A stretch of DNA of 64,000 bases from Kitasatospora purpeofusca (lineage in GTDB: Bacteria > Actinomycetota > Actinomycetes > Streptomycetales > Streptomycetaceae). Every line of letters starts with the position of its first letter. The stretch's first letter is position 1. The notes under the pieces were generated by a model. The model was not told the DNA's origin and did no database searches. It was given only the letters and a program-made list of their open reading frames with translations. Positions 9,253-17,343 of the stretch are shown here, piece after piece. The position numbers were made by a program, and so were the translations under genes. Location of the stretch: the NCBI RefSeq assembly GCF_000718025.1, contig NZ_JODS01000013.1:119335-183334 (forward strand), given 5' to 3'.

Positions 9253-9747
9253 TCAGCGGGCGCGGCGGCGCCGGGGGAGGGAGGCCCGCCAGCGCCAGGT
9301 GGTCATGGTCGCCGCGATCGCGGCCGACAGCGGGAGGTCGATCCGCAGCCGGTCCGGCCACGGGCTGTCGGCCAGCGCCGGTATCCGGGGCAGCAGCTCG
9401 GCGGCCGCCAGGCCGACGCCGAGGGCGAGCGCGGCGCAGCCGAGGCCGAAGGCGAGGGCGAGCAGCGGGACCGGCCCGCGGGCGGCCCAGGAGTCGGCGG
9501 ACCGGCGCCGGTGCCGGAGGCCGACCAGGGTGGCGACCAGGGCCGAGGTGCCGGCGATGCTGGTGAGGGCCGCGATCCTGAGCTCCGACTGGCCGGTGGC
9601 GATGCCGCCGGCGGAGGCCATGACGGCGGGCGCGGCGTAGGCGATCAGGACCTCGCGCCAGAGCACGAAGCGGGGCGGGGCGGCGGGAGTGGAGTCGGGA
9701 GTGGTCTCGGGGGTGATGTCGGGGCGCTGCTGGGTTCTGCCGGGCAT
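9253..9747 (-). CDS. Small membrane protein of unknown function, MarR-regulon candidate
   Basis: The 164-residue protein has a Pro/Thr-rich N-terminus and about four hydrophobic segments (APAVMASAGGIATG, IAALTSIAGTSALVATLVGL, VPLLALAFGLGCAALALGVGL and a last one near 140), then an Arg-rich tail. I do not recognise a family. An upstream in-frame TTG at 9759 is possible, but a perfect TATAAT at 9780-9775 on the minus strand would place the transcript start near 9768 and leave only about 9 nt before that TTG; ATG 9747 leaves a more usual leader. The operator-like palindrome at 9764-9778 overlaps this -10 box, and the adjacent upstream gene encodes a MarR regulator. Confidence 0.65.
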   Translation of the reverse strand: MPGRTQQRPDITPETTPDSTPAAPPRFVLWREVLIAYAAPAVMASAGGIATGQSELRIAALTSIAGTSALVATLVGLRHRRRSADSWAARGPVPLLALAFGLGCAALALGVGLAAAELLPRIPALADSPWPDRLRIDLPLSAAIAATMTTWRWRASLPRRRRAR

Positions 9748-9763
9748 GGGGTCGTCCAAGTGA

Positions 9764-9778
9764 TTAGGAGGCTAATTA
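9764..9778. promoter_or_regulatory. MarR operator-like palindrome overlapping a TATAAT box
   Basis: TTAGGAGGCTAATTA includes the inverted repeat TTAG-GAGG-CTAA and overlaps a minus-strand TATAAT. A related 15-mer on the opposite strand (10402-10416, 11 of 15 matches) sits just before the MarR start. The shared element suggests that the MarR protein controls itself and this gene. Confidence 0.6.
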
Positions 9779-9850
9779 TAGGTGTTCGGTGGGCCAACAA
9801 TGAGGTGGTGGAAGGGCTCGTGGTGGGCCCGCCGCTCCTCTGCCGGTCGT

Positions 9851-9880
9851 CCGTCAGTCGTCAGTCGTCAGTCGTCAGTC
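9851..9880. repeat. 7-bp tandem repeat (CAGTCGT) at the 3' end of the MarR gene
   Basis: About four head-to-tail copies of CAGTCGT run into the stop codon region of the MarR gene. The array probably arose by slippage; the stop at 9875 is inside it, so array length could move the C-terminus. Confidence 0.6.
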
Positions 9881-10396
9881 GTCGGTCAGGGCGGACATGC
9901 CCGCGACCAGCCTGCCCAGCAGGTCGAGGAAGACCGTCCGCTCCTCGACGGACAGGCCGGCCACCATCGCCTGCATCCGGTCGAAGTGCTCGGGTGCCAT
10001 GTCGCGCAGCCGTTGGGCACCCCGCGCGGTCAGTATCACCACATTGCCCCGCCCGTCCTCGGCGGACGGGCGCCGTGTGACCAGGCCGTCCCGCTCCAGC
10101 CCGTCGACCAGGCCGGTCACGGTCGCGCGGGAGACCCCGAGCGCCGCCGCCAGCTGCGACGGCGATTTCTCGCCGCCGTGGTCCTCCAGCTCGGCCAGCA
10201 GCCGGTAGCGCCCGGTGGACAGGCCGAAGCGGGCGAAGTGGGCCTCGCCCGCCTGGCCGAGCCGGGCGCCGGCGGCCATCAGTCGCGCCGCGACCAGGAC
10301 CGCCTGCGGATCGGCGGTCAGGCCGTACCGGGAGAGCTGTCGGCGGGCCTGGTCGAGCGAGGGTGCGCCGTTGCCGGCCGGGTGCTGCTGAGCCAT
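9875..10396 (-). CDS. MarR-family transcriptional regulator
   Basis: The 173-residue product has the winged-helix core of MarR proteins: SPSQLAAALGVSRATVTGLVDGLERDGLVTRRPS (HTH plus start of wing) followed by a DGRGNVVILTARG wing. Flanking helices for dimerisation are present on both sides. The ATG at 10396 is chosen because upstream in-frame sequence (to 10699) is not protein-like and overlaps the divergent oxidase promoter. A near-palindrome resembling the operator at 9764 ends 6 nt upstream of the start, which fits autoregulation. It lies directly upstream of the small membrane gene on the same strand, a common regulator-target pairing; the ligand is unknown. Confidence 0.9.
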   Translation of the reverse strand: MAQQHPAGNGAPSLDQARRQLSRYGLTADPQAVLVAARLMAAGARLGQAGEAHFARFGLSTGRYRLLAELEDHGGEKSPSQLAAALGVSRATVTGLVDGLERDGLVTRRPSAEDGRGNVVILTARGAQRLRDMAPEHFDRMQAMVAGLSVEERTVFLDLLGRLVAGMSALTDD

Positions 10397-10401
10397 GAAA
10401 G

Positions 10402-10416
10402 TAATATGGCGCCTAA
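10402..10416. promoter_or_regulatory. Second MarR operator-like site, before the MarR start
   Basis: On the minus strand this reads TTAGGCGCCATATTA, matching 11 of 15 positions of the 9764-9778 site. It lies only 6 nt upstream of the MarR ATG. Confidence 0.5.
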
Positions 10417-10658
10417 CCTGATCTCCCGTCAAGCGCCTCTTCGGGTGACAGGAAACCCGCGTCCCGCTCCAGGTGGCCGGGGGAGCCGGGTGTCGCCCCG
10501 GGGGGTGGGAGGGGCAGGCGTCGCTGGGCAATTGCCCGCCCGTGGCCAGAATTCGTCTACATACGGTCACATTTATTTGTGAACAATGGATTCCACCTTC
10601 ATTCCTTGCTAGCGTTCGCCCGCCCACCTGTCGGAGTCGGGAAAGACGGTCCTCAGGA

Positions 10659-12293
10659 ATGCGAAACGAATTCTCCCGCCGCGGCTTCCTCGGCAGCACC
10701 GGAATGGTCGCCGCCGGAGCCTCCGCCGCCTCGCTCGGCCTGGCCGTCGGCGCCGCCGGCCAGGCCTCGGCCCAACCCGTCGAGCAGCCCGAGGGCTGGA
10801 CGGTCTTCCCCCCGGACTCCCGCTACGAGACGCTCAGCCAGGGCTTCAACCAGCGCTGGCGCAGCCGCCCGGCGTACATCCGGCTGGTCGGCAACGAGGC
10901 CGACGCGGTGGCGGAGCTGCGCTCGGCGCTCGACCGCGGACTGCGGCCGACGGTGCGCGGGGGCGGCCACTGCTACGAGGGCTTCGTCGACAACGACAAG
11001 GGCGTCATCCTCGATCTCAGCACCCTGCGCGGGGTCGGGGCGGGTACCGACAAGTACGGTGGCGCCACCTACTCCGTCGAGGGCGGCGCCACCAACTGGG
11101 ACGTGTACACCACCCTCTTCCGCGAGTACGGGGTGACCATTCCGGCCGGGTCCTGCTATTCGGTCGGTGCCGGCGGCCACATCTGCGGCGGCGGGTACGG
11201 GCTGCTCTCCCGCCGGCACGGGCTGACCGTCGACCACCTGGTCCAGGTCGACGTGGCGACGGTCCGGGGCGGCGTGGTCGAGGTGACCCGGGCGCACCGC
11301 GGCGATCCCCCCGGCTCGCCCGAGCACGAGCTGTTCTGGGCCCACACCGGGGGCGGCGGCGGGAACTTCGGCGTGGTGCTGCGCTACCACTTCGCCCACG
11401 CGCTGCCGGCGCCGCCGCCCCGGGTCTGGCTCAGCAGCGTCGCCTGGAAATGGGCGGACCTGCTCAAGCACCCGGAGGACTTCCGCACCCTGCTGGACAA
11501 CTTCGGCGCGTTCTTCGCCGAGCACAGCGGCCCCGCGGAGAAGGTGTACCGCGGACTGTTCTCCATCCTCCACCTCACCCACCACTCGAACGGGAACGTC
11601 GTCCTGTTCAGCCAGTGGGACGAGGAGGACCCGGCACCGCTGGACGCCTTCCTCGCCCGGGTGGAGCGCGGGATGCGCGCCAAGTCGACGGCGCAGACCA
11701 ACGGCGTCGGCGGACTCTACCTGCCCTACCCGGACAAGCGCCGCCAACTGCCGTGGTTCCAGGCGACCATGACGCTCAACGGATCCGGCCCCAACCAGCG
11801 CGGCAAGTACAAGTCGGCCTACCACCGCAGGGCGTTCACCCCCACTCAGATCGACGCCTGGTGGACCTGGCTCACCAAGGACGTCGACGGCCTCGACCTG
11901 ACCCAGACGCTGGTCCAGATCGACTCCTACGGCTGCCAGGTGAACACCCGGGGCGCCGCCGAGACCGCCGTCCCGCAGCGGGACTCGATCATGAAGCTCC
12001 AGTACCAGACCTACTGGACCGACCGGGCTGAAGACGCCGCCCACCTGGCCTACCTGAGCGGCCTCTACCGCGACACCTACCGGGCGACCGGAGGAATCCC
12101 GGAGATCGACACCGACACCGACGGCGCCTACGTCAACTACCCGGACGTCGACCTGGGCACCACCGCCGACAAGCAGCCGCCCTACCAGCGCCTCTACTAC
12201 AAGGCCAACTACCGCCGCCTGCAGAAGGCCAAGGACATCTGGGACCACAAGAACGTCTTCCACCACGCCCAGTCGATCACCTTGCCGTCCTGA
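10659..12293 (+). CDS. Tat-exported FAD-dependent oxidase, berberine-bridge-enzyme-like, bicovalent flavin
   Basis: The 544-residue protein begins with a twin-arginine signal (SRRGFLG, then an Ala-rich segment ending ASAQP). An FAD-binding PCMH domain follows with GGGH at 101-104 and GSCYSVGAGGH at 164-174; His104 and Cys166 are the two residues that bind FAD covalently in berberine-bridge-like oxidases. The BBE C-terminal motif NYPDVDL is present near 503. It probably oxidises an alcohol, sugar or alkaloid-like substrate outside the cell. The last codons (from 12199) are repeated at 30560-30654 at the far end of the mobile element, so this 3' end is inferred to be partly element-derived. A TCACA-N6-TGTGA palindrome (10567-10582) lies in the promoter region. 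Confidence 0.92.
   Translation: MRNEFSRRGFLGSTGMVAAGASAASLGLAVGAAGQASAQPVEQPEGWTVFPPDSRYETLSQGFNQRWRSRPAYIRLVGNEADAVAELRSALDRGLRPTVRGGGHCYEGFVDNDKGVILDLSTLRGVGAGTDKYGGATYSVEGGATNWDVYTTLFREYGVTIPAGSCYSVGAGGHICGGGYGLLSRRHGLTVDHLVQVDVATVRGGVVEVTRAHRGDPPGSPEHELFWAHTGGGGGNFGVVLRYHFAHALPAPPPRVWLSSVAWKWADLLKHPEDFRTLLDNFGAFFAEHSGPAEKVYRGLFSILHLTHHSNGNVVLFSQWDEEDPAPLDAFLARVERGMRAKSTAQTNGVGGLYLPYPDKRRQLPWFQATMTLNGSGPNQRGKYKSAYHRRAFTPTQIDAWWTWLTKDVDGLDLTQTLVQIDSYGCQVNTRGAAETAVPQRDSIMKLQYQTYWTDRAEDAAHLAYLSGLYRDTYRATGGIPEIDTDTDGAYVNYPDVDLGTTADKQPPYQRLYYKANYRRLQKAKDIWDHKNVFHHAQSITLPS
12199..12275. repeat. attL: left copy of the 77-bp direct repeat
   Basis: This copy lies within the last 32 codons of the FAD-oxidase gene. 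It matches 30560-30636 at 76 of 77 positions (T at 12238 versus C at 30599). Outside the repeat, similarity drops at once on the left and persists only as synonymous or conservative codon changes on the right up to the stop. This fits a crossover in the repeat with the element supplying a replacement gene end. Confidence 0.85.
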
Positions 12294-13134
12294 CCGCACA
12301 CGCAGAGCGATGTCGACCATCCGGTAAGCAGACGATATCGGGATGAAAGGGTGTGAGTAAAGAGCTCAAAGTGACGACTTGCTGATCGCAGTGGGCCTGC
12401 CGGGCACGCTTGCAGAGGTCGGAACGAGCTCGACTGGCCAGGGTCGGTCTTCCTAGGTGTAGGCAGGTTTGTGAGGGTGTACTCGGACTGATGCTGACTT
12501 TTGCTGACCACGACTGATGGTCAGTCAGGTGAGATTCGCCGTGCGAGGGCGCGCCGACCTCTGTCGCCGTCGGCCGTACGGGTCTGACTGCACCAGGGCC
12601 CTGGAGGTGCTCGAGACCAGGGCCACCGTCGCTACCCAGCTGTTCAACGCTATGCCTGGCATCGACCAGCGCGCCTCGGTCCGACCGTGGCCCTGCTCGA
12701 GGACGAACAGGTGGCCGTCGAACTGGTCGAAGACGGCCTCCACCTCCACCCCCCCTGTGCTCGACCTGGCTCCATCGGCCCGGCCCGCCTCCTCGGCCTC
12801 GCCGACCGGATCGGCGTTACGGAGTCGGCAAGCTCGCCGGCCTCGTTGTTGTCGTCTCCACCACTGACGACCTGGTCGCCCCTGCAGCGAGTCAGTCACC
12901 GGCACCGACTGCTTTGGCATGGTCATCGACGAACGCCAGTCTTCTCGGCGGTCCACCCAGGGCGGGCCGAGCGGGCTGGGCCGCTCGGTGACGGTCTCGC
13001 GGGGCGCGTGCTCCGGTGGCCGGGTCAGTGGTAGCGGCGTACTGGAATGCGGCTCTCCTGTTCTTCCGCCGGCCGGGGTGTGATGCGGTGCCAATACGAT
13101 GTTCGCGACGGCCGCTGGGGCCGCCGCGAAACCG
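12294..13134. other. Left end of the element: no confident gene, degenerate coding traces
   Basis: No open frame here has a family signature. A plus-strand stretch near 12685-12820 (EDEQVAVELVEDGLHLH, then IGPARLLGLADRIG) looks like a decayed protein fragment, but it shifts frame and cannot be assigned. The arm-type repeat at 12492 lies in this interval. Confidence 0.5.
12492..12509. promoter_or_regulatory. Putative integrase arm-type site, left
   Basis: TGCTGACTTTTGCTGACC differs by one base insertion from TGCTGACCTTTTGCTGACC at 30489-30507 near the right att site. In the circular form the two would flank the core att sequence, as arm sites of tyrosine integrases do. Confidence 0.6.
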
Positions 13135-13902
13135 TTACGACAGTTGCCGCGGCGGCTGCGGGACGCTCAGTGTCACCAGTGCGGCGACCCGCTTCCGGAG
13201 CCCGTCCAGCTCCTTCTGGCTGCGCACCGGAACCTTCACATGCCAACGCTGCTCGACGCCGTCGACCCGCCCGCCGCAGCCGATCGTCGCCATGCCGATC
13301 ACCTTGTCGTTCTTGTGGAGAAGTGTGACCAGCGAAAGCCCGTAGGTGACGAGTGCCGACCACACAGCAACCTTCGTCACCCAGTCCGGTCGTTCGGACA
13401 CCGTCGCCGTCTCCGAGTGGATCGTCCAGAACGACCCCGTCAGCGGAAGGTACTGGCTGCTCTCGTCGACCGAAACGGACACCCAGTACTCCTCGGTGCG
13501 CGACAGCGGTGACCCGCTCGTGTACTTCGTCACCACCACCAGCACGGGCGTGTTCGGTTCATGAGGGGCGGTGCCCGCGAAGACGTCGAAGGTCTTCTGC
13601 CGGGGCTTCGCCGACGGCCCGGCGTCCGCCGCCGACCGGGTGCGGGCGGCGGACGCTGGCGTGAACTCCGGTGCCTCCTCCACCCCGGCCGACCGCAGGG
13701 CGGGCCGGAGCGCAGGGATGGCCCGAGCCAGCTGCGCCATGAGATGCGGGCTGATCGAGGACACGATGTCCCGCAGTGCCTGGTCCTGGATCGTGCTTCC
13801 GGCGGCGGTGATGATCCGGGTGAGATTGGGGACTCGCTTGGGTTTGTGTCCGCCTTGTTTCTGGACTGATGACGATGCGTCAGAGTCGTCTGTCTCGGTC
13901 AT
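13135..13902 (-). CDS. Hypothetical protein in the element
   Basis: The 255-residue product begins MTETDDSDASSS and has an Arg/Lys-rich N-terminal part, a Pro/Ala segment near 110-150, and a more ordered second half with SRTEEYWVSVSVD and WHVKVPVRSQKELDGLRKRV. A weakly hydrophobic stretch (VAVWSALVTYGLSLVTLL) lies near 190-207. I recognise no domain. The frame extends upstream to 14058, but those codons are not protein-like, so ATG 13902 is preferred although its ribosome site is weak. Codon use looks like a real gene. Confidence 0.6.
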   Translation of the reverse strand: MTETDDSDASSSVQKQGGHKPKRVPNLTRIITAAGSTIQDQALRDIVSSISPHLMAQLARAIPALRPALRSAGVEEAPEFTPASAARTRSAADAGPSAKPRQKTFDVFAGTAPHEPNTPVLVVVTKYTSGSPLSRTEEYWVSVSVDESSQYLPLTGSFWTIHSETATVSERPDWVTKVAVWSALVTYGLSLVTLLHKNDKVIGMATIGCGGRVDGVEQRWHVKVPVRSQKELDGLRKRVAALVTLSVPQPPRQLS

Positions 13903-14058
13903 GGCCGCATGATAGAGGCATGCCCGAGTCGGCAGTCGGTTTATCAACTCGACTGTCCAGTCGATGAGTTCGGATTCATCGACGAGAATCGGGGGCTTGT
14001 GGCCTTGACCTTCGTGTGATCGCGGATCCGGCCCACTGCGCGGGCTGTTGGCCTGCAC

Positions 14059-14481
14059 GTCCGTCCGCCTTGGCGGTGAGTCGGCTGTCGAGACGCGGGT
14101 GGGCTGCTGTTGACGCTGGTCGTGGTGTCGCCGCAGGCGCGTTTGGCGGTGCGGCCACGGTGTTCATGAATCCCGTCGTTGAACGTATGTGCGATTTGGT
14201 CAATCAGCACGTTTGCGGGCCAGGTGGCCGGGTGTGCCGAAGCACGACAGGCGTCACCAAGGCAGGCTTGTTGTCACCAAGCCCAACGGGGGATCGATCG
14301 GGGCGTCACCCCGGGCGGGCGGAAGGATCGCCTCCGCGTGCAGCAACAGTGGGATCGACTGCCATGGCGCCAGCGGCTGAGCGGCAGAGGGCACACGGGA
14401 TTTAGTTGCTCTAGCGTTATACAGCCGCACACTGGTATTTGAATTAACGGATATTTGAAAGGAAGGGCCTACGCGGTCGCC
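14059..14481. other. Gene-poor stretch before the decarboxylase-like gene
   Basis: No frame here has a recognisable protein signature. AT-rich sequence from 14400 to 14460, including two TATTTGAA copies 15 bp apart, may be the old promoter of the MarR remnant that follows. Confidence 0.4.
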
Positions 14482-14655
14482 ATGGATCCCGCGCTCACCG
14501 CCCTCGCCGGCGACTGGGTCGCCCTGTCCCTCTTGCAGGGTTGGGTCGAGGTGCGCGTCGAACATTCGCTTCAGGCCCGGCACGGCCTGAGCATGCGGGA
14601 GTAATCGTTGCTGGAGGCGCTCAGCCGCCAGCGCGACGGTCTCGGTGGGCGACTG
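14482..14655 (+). pseudogene. MarR-family regulator remnant, nonsense-mutated and truncated
   Basis: The frame from ATG 14482 reads a MarR-like first helix pair (GWVEVRVEHSLQARHGLSMRE), meets TAA at 14602-14604, and continues in frame as SLLEALSRQRDGLGGRLA. In relatives the stop position is normally an aromatic residue (MREFSVL-like), so a Tyr codon has probably become TAA. Similarity ends near 14655, before the HTH. It lies just upstream of the decarboxylase-like gene and may be the former regulator of this promoter. Confidence 0.6.
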
Positions 14656-14749
14656 GCCGCATGGTCGGCAGGCCAACCCCGGCAGCCGTGTCTCTCTGCG
14701 GAATCCCCGTGGACCCCATTGTTGACGGTGCTTACATCGCGACCTATAG

Positions 14750-14772
14750 TCATGTGTACACCGCTTACATGA
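14750..14772. promoter_or_regulatory. TetR-type operator before the decarboxylase-like gene
   Basis: A 23-bp imperfect palindrome has arms TCATGT and ACATGA. Read on the minus strand its core, ATGTAAGCGGTGTACACAT, matches ATGTAAGCGATGTACACAT at 21592-21610 next to the TetR gene at 18 of 19 positions. It ends 18 bp before the ATG and would block the leader. Confidence 0.7.
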
Positions 14773-14790
14773 CTAGTGAGGAGCCGGACC

Positions 14791-15714
14791 ATGTCTTCGG
14801 CGCAGAAGGACACCACCGTCAAGGTCGACCTGGGCGGCCGCACGGTCACCGTCCCCAAGGGGGGTCTGTACGACCGGTACCGGATGAACCCCGACCTGGA
14901 TGAGATCGCCCGGGACCCCCGCGTCAGCGGGGTGGACTTCTTCCGGCAGCTGCCCAAGATCAAGGTCGACTCCCCGATCGGCCCCACGCTCACCCCGAAC
15001 TTCTACTACAGCGTCTCGACCGCCCGGATCACCATGCTGGCGCCCTCCAGCGCGATCCGGACCCGGCTGCCCGGCGAGCTCGCGCCGCTGGAGATCGCCC
15101 CGGGCCTCGGGCTGATCTCGGTCATGTTCTTCCGCTACGACGTGTGCGACATCGACTTCTACACCGAGGCCGCCGTCGGCATCGCCGTGAAGCCCGCGCG
15201 GCACGGCAAGCTCGGATTCTTCGACCTCGTCGCCGGCCTCAAGAACGAACACCTCGACTCCTACGTACTGTCCCTGCCGGTCAGCACGGAGATCGCCCAG
15301 GTCCGCGGCCACGACGGCTACGGCTTCCCCAAGTGGGTCACCAGCCTCGACGTCGACATCGACGAGCGCCGCACCACCGCCCGGGTCACCAACCACGCCG
15401 GCGGCCTCGACCTGTCGCTCCAGGCGACCACGCCGAAGCAGACCGCCCACCTGAGCGGCGACCGCGTCAGCTCGCTCACCTCCTACACGACGATCAACGG
15501 CGCATGGCACTCCACCCTGAGCCAGACCAACGTGCTGAACGCCGGCACGACGCGCCTGCCGCGTGACGTCCGCCTCCAGCTCGGCGAGGGCCGGATGTCC
15601 GACGACCTGCGCTCGCTCAAGCCGATGCGGACCATCCAGTTCGACGTGATGACCGAAGGCCAGCTCGCCCTCCACATGCCGGTCCCCACCTCGGTCCAGC
15701 GCCGGAACAAGTAG
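14791..15714 (+). CDS. Acetoacetate decarboxylase-family protein
   Basis: The 307-residue product has the fold signature of acetoacetate-decarboxylase-like proteins: the central YTEAAVGIAVKPARHGKLGFF strand block, EIAQVRGHDGYGFPKW (the family G-x-GFPK segment) and a long C-terminal beta region. The Lys of GFPKW lies where family members place a conserved Lys, though not all are decarboxylases. ATG 14791 is preferred over GTG 14776 because GAGGAG lies 7 nt before it. It is followed after 15 bp by an aldehyde dehydrogenase gene, so the two form an operon, and it is preceded by a TetR-type operator. A 3-keto-acid or enol-acid substrate is likely. Confidence 0.8.
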   Translation: MSSAQKDTTVKVDLGGRTVTVPKGGLYDRYRMNPDLDEIARDPRVSGVDFFRQLPKIKVDSPIGPTLTPNFYYSVSTARITMLAPSSAIRTRLPGELAPLEIAPGLGLISVMFFRYDVCDIDFYTEAAVGIAVKPARHGKLGFFDLVAGLKNEHLDSYVLSLPVSTEIAQVRGHDGYGFPKWVTSLDVDIDERRTTARVTNHAGGLDLSLQATTPKQTAHLSGDRVSSLTSYTTINGAWHSTLSQTNVLNAGTTRLPRDVRLQLGEGRMSDDLRSLKPMRTIQFDVMTEGQLALHMPVPTSVQRRNK

Positions 15715-15729
15715 CAAGGAACCCTCGCC

Positions 15730-17328
15730 ATGGCCACCGCACAAACCGCCAGCCCCACGGCCGCCCGCGCCCAGGGCCTGCCCGCCTCCATCACCCCGGC
15801 GCTGATCGAGCGGCTGACCGCACGGGTCTCCGCCGCACCGAACGCCGCGCGCGTCACCACCAGCACCCCGTACTCCGGCCACCCCCTGGGCGACTTCCCC
15901 ATCTCCACCCCCGACGACGTCGAGGCCGCGTTCGCCCGCGCCCGCGCTGCCCAGGCCACCTGGGCGGCCACGCCGATCGCGGAGCGCAAGAGGATCATGC
16001 TGCGCTTCCACGACCTCGTCCTCGCCCGCCAGGAGGAGGCGCTCGACCTCATGCAGGCCGAGAACGGCAAGACCCGCCGCGACGCGTTCCTCGAAGTCGT
16101 CGACATCGGGATCGTCTCCCGCTACTACGCGCGCAACGCCGCCAAGTACCTGAGCCCAAAGCGCCGCCGCGGCGCGATCCCGCTGCTCACCCACACCACC
16201 GAACTGCGCCACCCCAAGGGCGTCGTCACGGTGATCTCCCCGTGGAACTACCCCCTGAGCATGGCCGCCAGCGACGCCATCGCCGCGCTCATGGCGGGCA
16301 ACGCCGTCGTCCAGAAACCCGACACCCAGACCGCGCTCACCGCCCTGTGGTCGCTCGACCTGATGTACGAGGCGGGACTGCCGGCCGACGTGTGGCAGAT
16401 CGTGGTCGGCCGGGGCAGTGCCATCGGCGGAGCCCTGATGGCAGGCGCCGACTACATGATGTTCACCGGTTCCACCGCCAGCGGACGCCAGATCGCGAGC
16501 GACGCGGGCCGGCGCCTGATCGGGGCCTCCCTCGAACTCGGCGGCAAGAACCCGATGATCGTCCTGGACGACGCCGACATCGACAAGGCCGCCGCCGGCG
16601 CGGTCAACGCCTGCTTCCCCTCGGCCGGCCAGCTGTGCGTCTCCGTCGAGCGCCTCTACGTCGCCGAGTCCGTCCGCGAGAAGTTCGTCGCCGCGTTCGT
16701 CGAGCGCACGAAGAGGCTCAGGATCGGCGCCGCGTACGACTACAGCGTCGACGTCGGCTCCCTCACCACGCCGTCCCAGCTGGGGACCGTCACCGAACAC
16801 GTCGACGACGCCGTGGCCAAGGGCGCCACCGTCCTGGCCGGCGGCAGGGCCCGCCCGGACCTCGGCCCCCTGTTCTACGAGCCGACCATCCTCACCGACG
16901 TCACCCCCGCGATGACGGTGTACGACCACGAGACCTTCGGCCCGGTCGTCTCCATCTACTCCTTCCGCCACGTCGAGGAGGCGATCGCACGGGCCAACGC
17001 CACGCCGTACGGCCTCAACGCCAGCGTCTGGTCCCGCAACGGGGCGCGCGGCCGAGCCGTCGCCGCCCGCGTGCACGCCGGCACCGTCAACGTCAACGAG
17101 GCCTTCGCCGCCGCGTGGGGAAGCATCGACGCGCCGATGGGCGGCATGGGCGACTCCGGACTCGGCCGCCGCCACGGCGCCGAGGGCATCCTCAAGTACA
17201 CCGAGGCCCAGACTGTCGCCCACCAGCGCATCCAGGGCTTCTACCCGCCACAGCGCGTCAGCCCCGAGACCTGGGCCGCCCTGCTGACCGGCACGCTCAG
17301 GGCCATGAAGGCGTTCGGCGTCCGCTGA
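15730..17328 (+). CDS. NAD(P)-dependent aldehyde dehydrogenase, succinate-semialdehyde-dehydrogenase type
   Basis: The 532-residue enzyme has all aldehyde-dehydrogenase hallmarks: SPWNYPLSM near 177-185, FTGSTASGRQIA for cofactor binding, the general base Glu269 in LELGGK, and the nucleophile Cys303 in SAGQLCVSVERL. Its overall sequence resembles the actinomycete GabD2-like succinic-semialdehyde dehydrogenases (KTRRDAFLEVVDIG, YLSPKRRRGAIP). It oxidises an aldehyde to the acid. It starts 15 bp after the decarboxylase-like gene with AAGGAACC before the ATG, so both are probably cotranscribed and TetR-controlled. It converges with the hydrolase gene. Confidence 0.93.
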   Translation: MATAQTASPTAARAQGLPASITPALIERLTARVSAAPNAARVTTSTPYSGHPLGDFPISTPDDVEAAFARARAAQATWAATPIAERKRIMLRFHDLVLARQEEALDLMQAENGKTRRDAFLEVVDIGIVSRYYARNAAKYLSPKRRRGAIPLLTHTTELRHPKGVVTVISPWNYPLSMAASDAIAALMAGNAVVQKPDTQTALTALWSLDLMYEAGLPADVWQIVVGRGSAIGGALMAGADYMMFTGSTASGRQIASDAGRRLIGASLELGGKNPMIVLDDADIDKAAAGAVNACFPSAGQLCVSVERLYVAESVREKFVAAFVERTKRLRIGAAYDYSVDVGSLTTPSQLGTVTEHVDDAVAKGATVLAGGRARPDLGPLFYEPTILTDVTPAMTVYDHETFGPVVSIYSFRHVEEAIARANATPYGLNASVWSRNGARGRAVAARVHAGTVNVNEAFAAAWGSIDAPMGGMGDSGLGRRHGAEGILKYTEAQTVAHQRIQGFYPPQRVSPETWAALLTGTLRAMKAFGVR

Positions 17329-17343
17329 ACAGTGTGGGGCCGC

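Noticed and set aside
12525..13094. Minus-strand 189-codon frame at the left end of the element
   Set aside because: There is no ribosome site, its composition is shadow-like, and no family signature was found.
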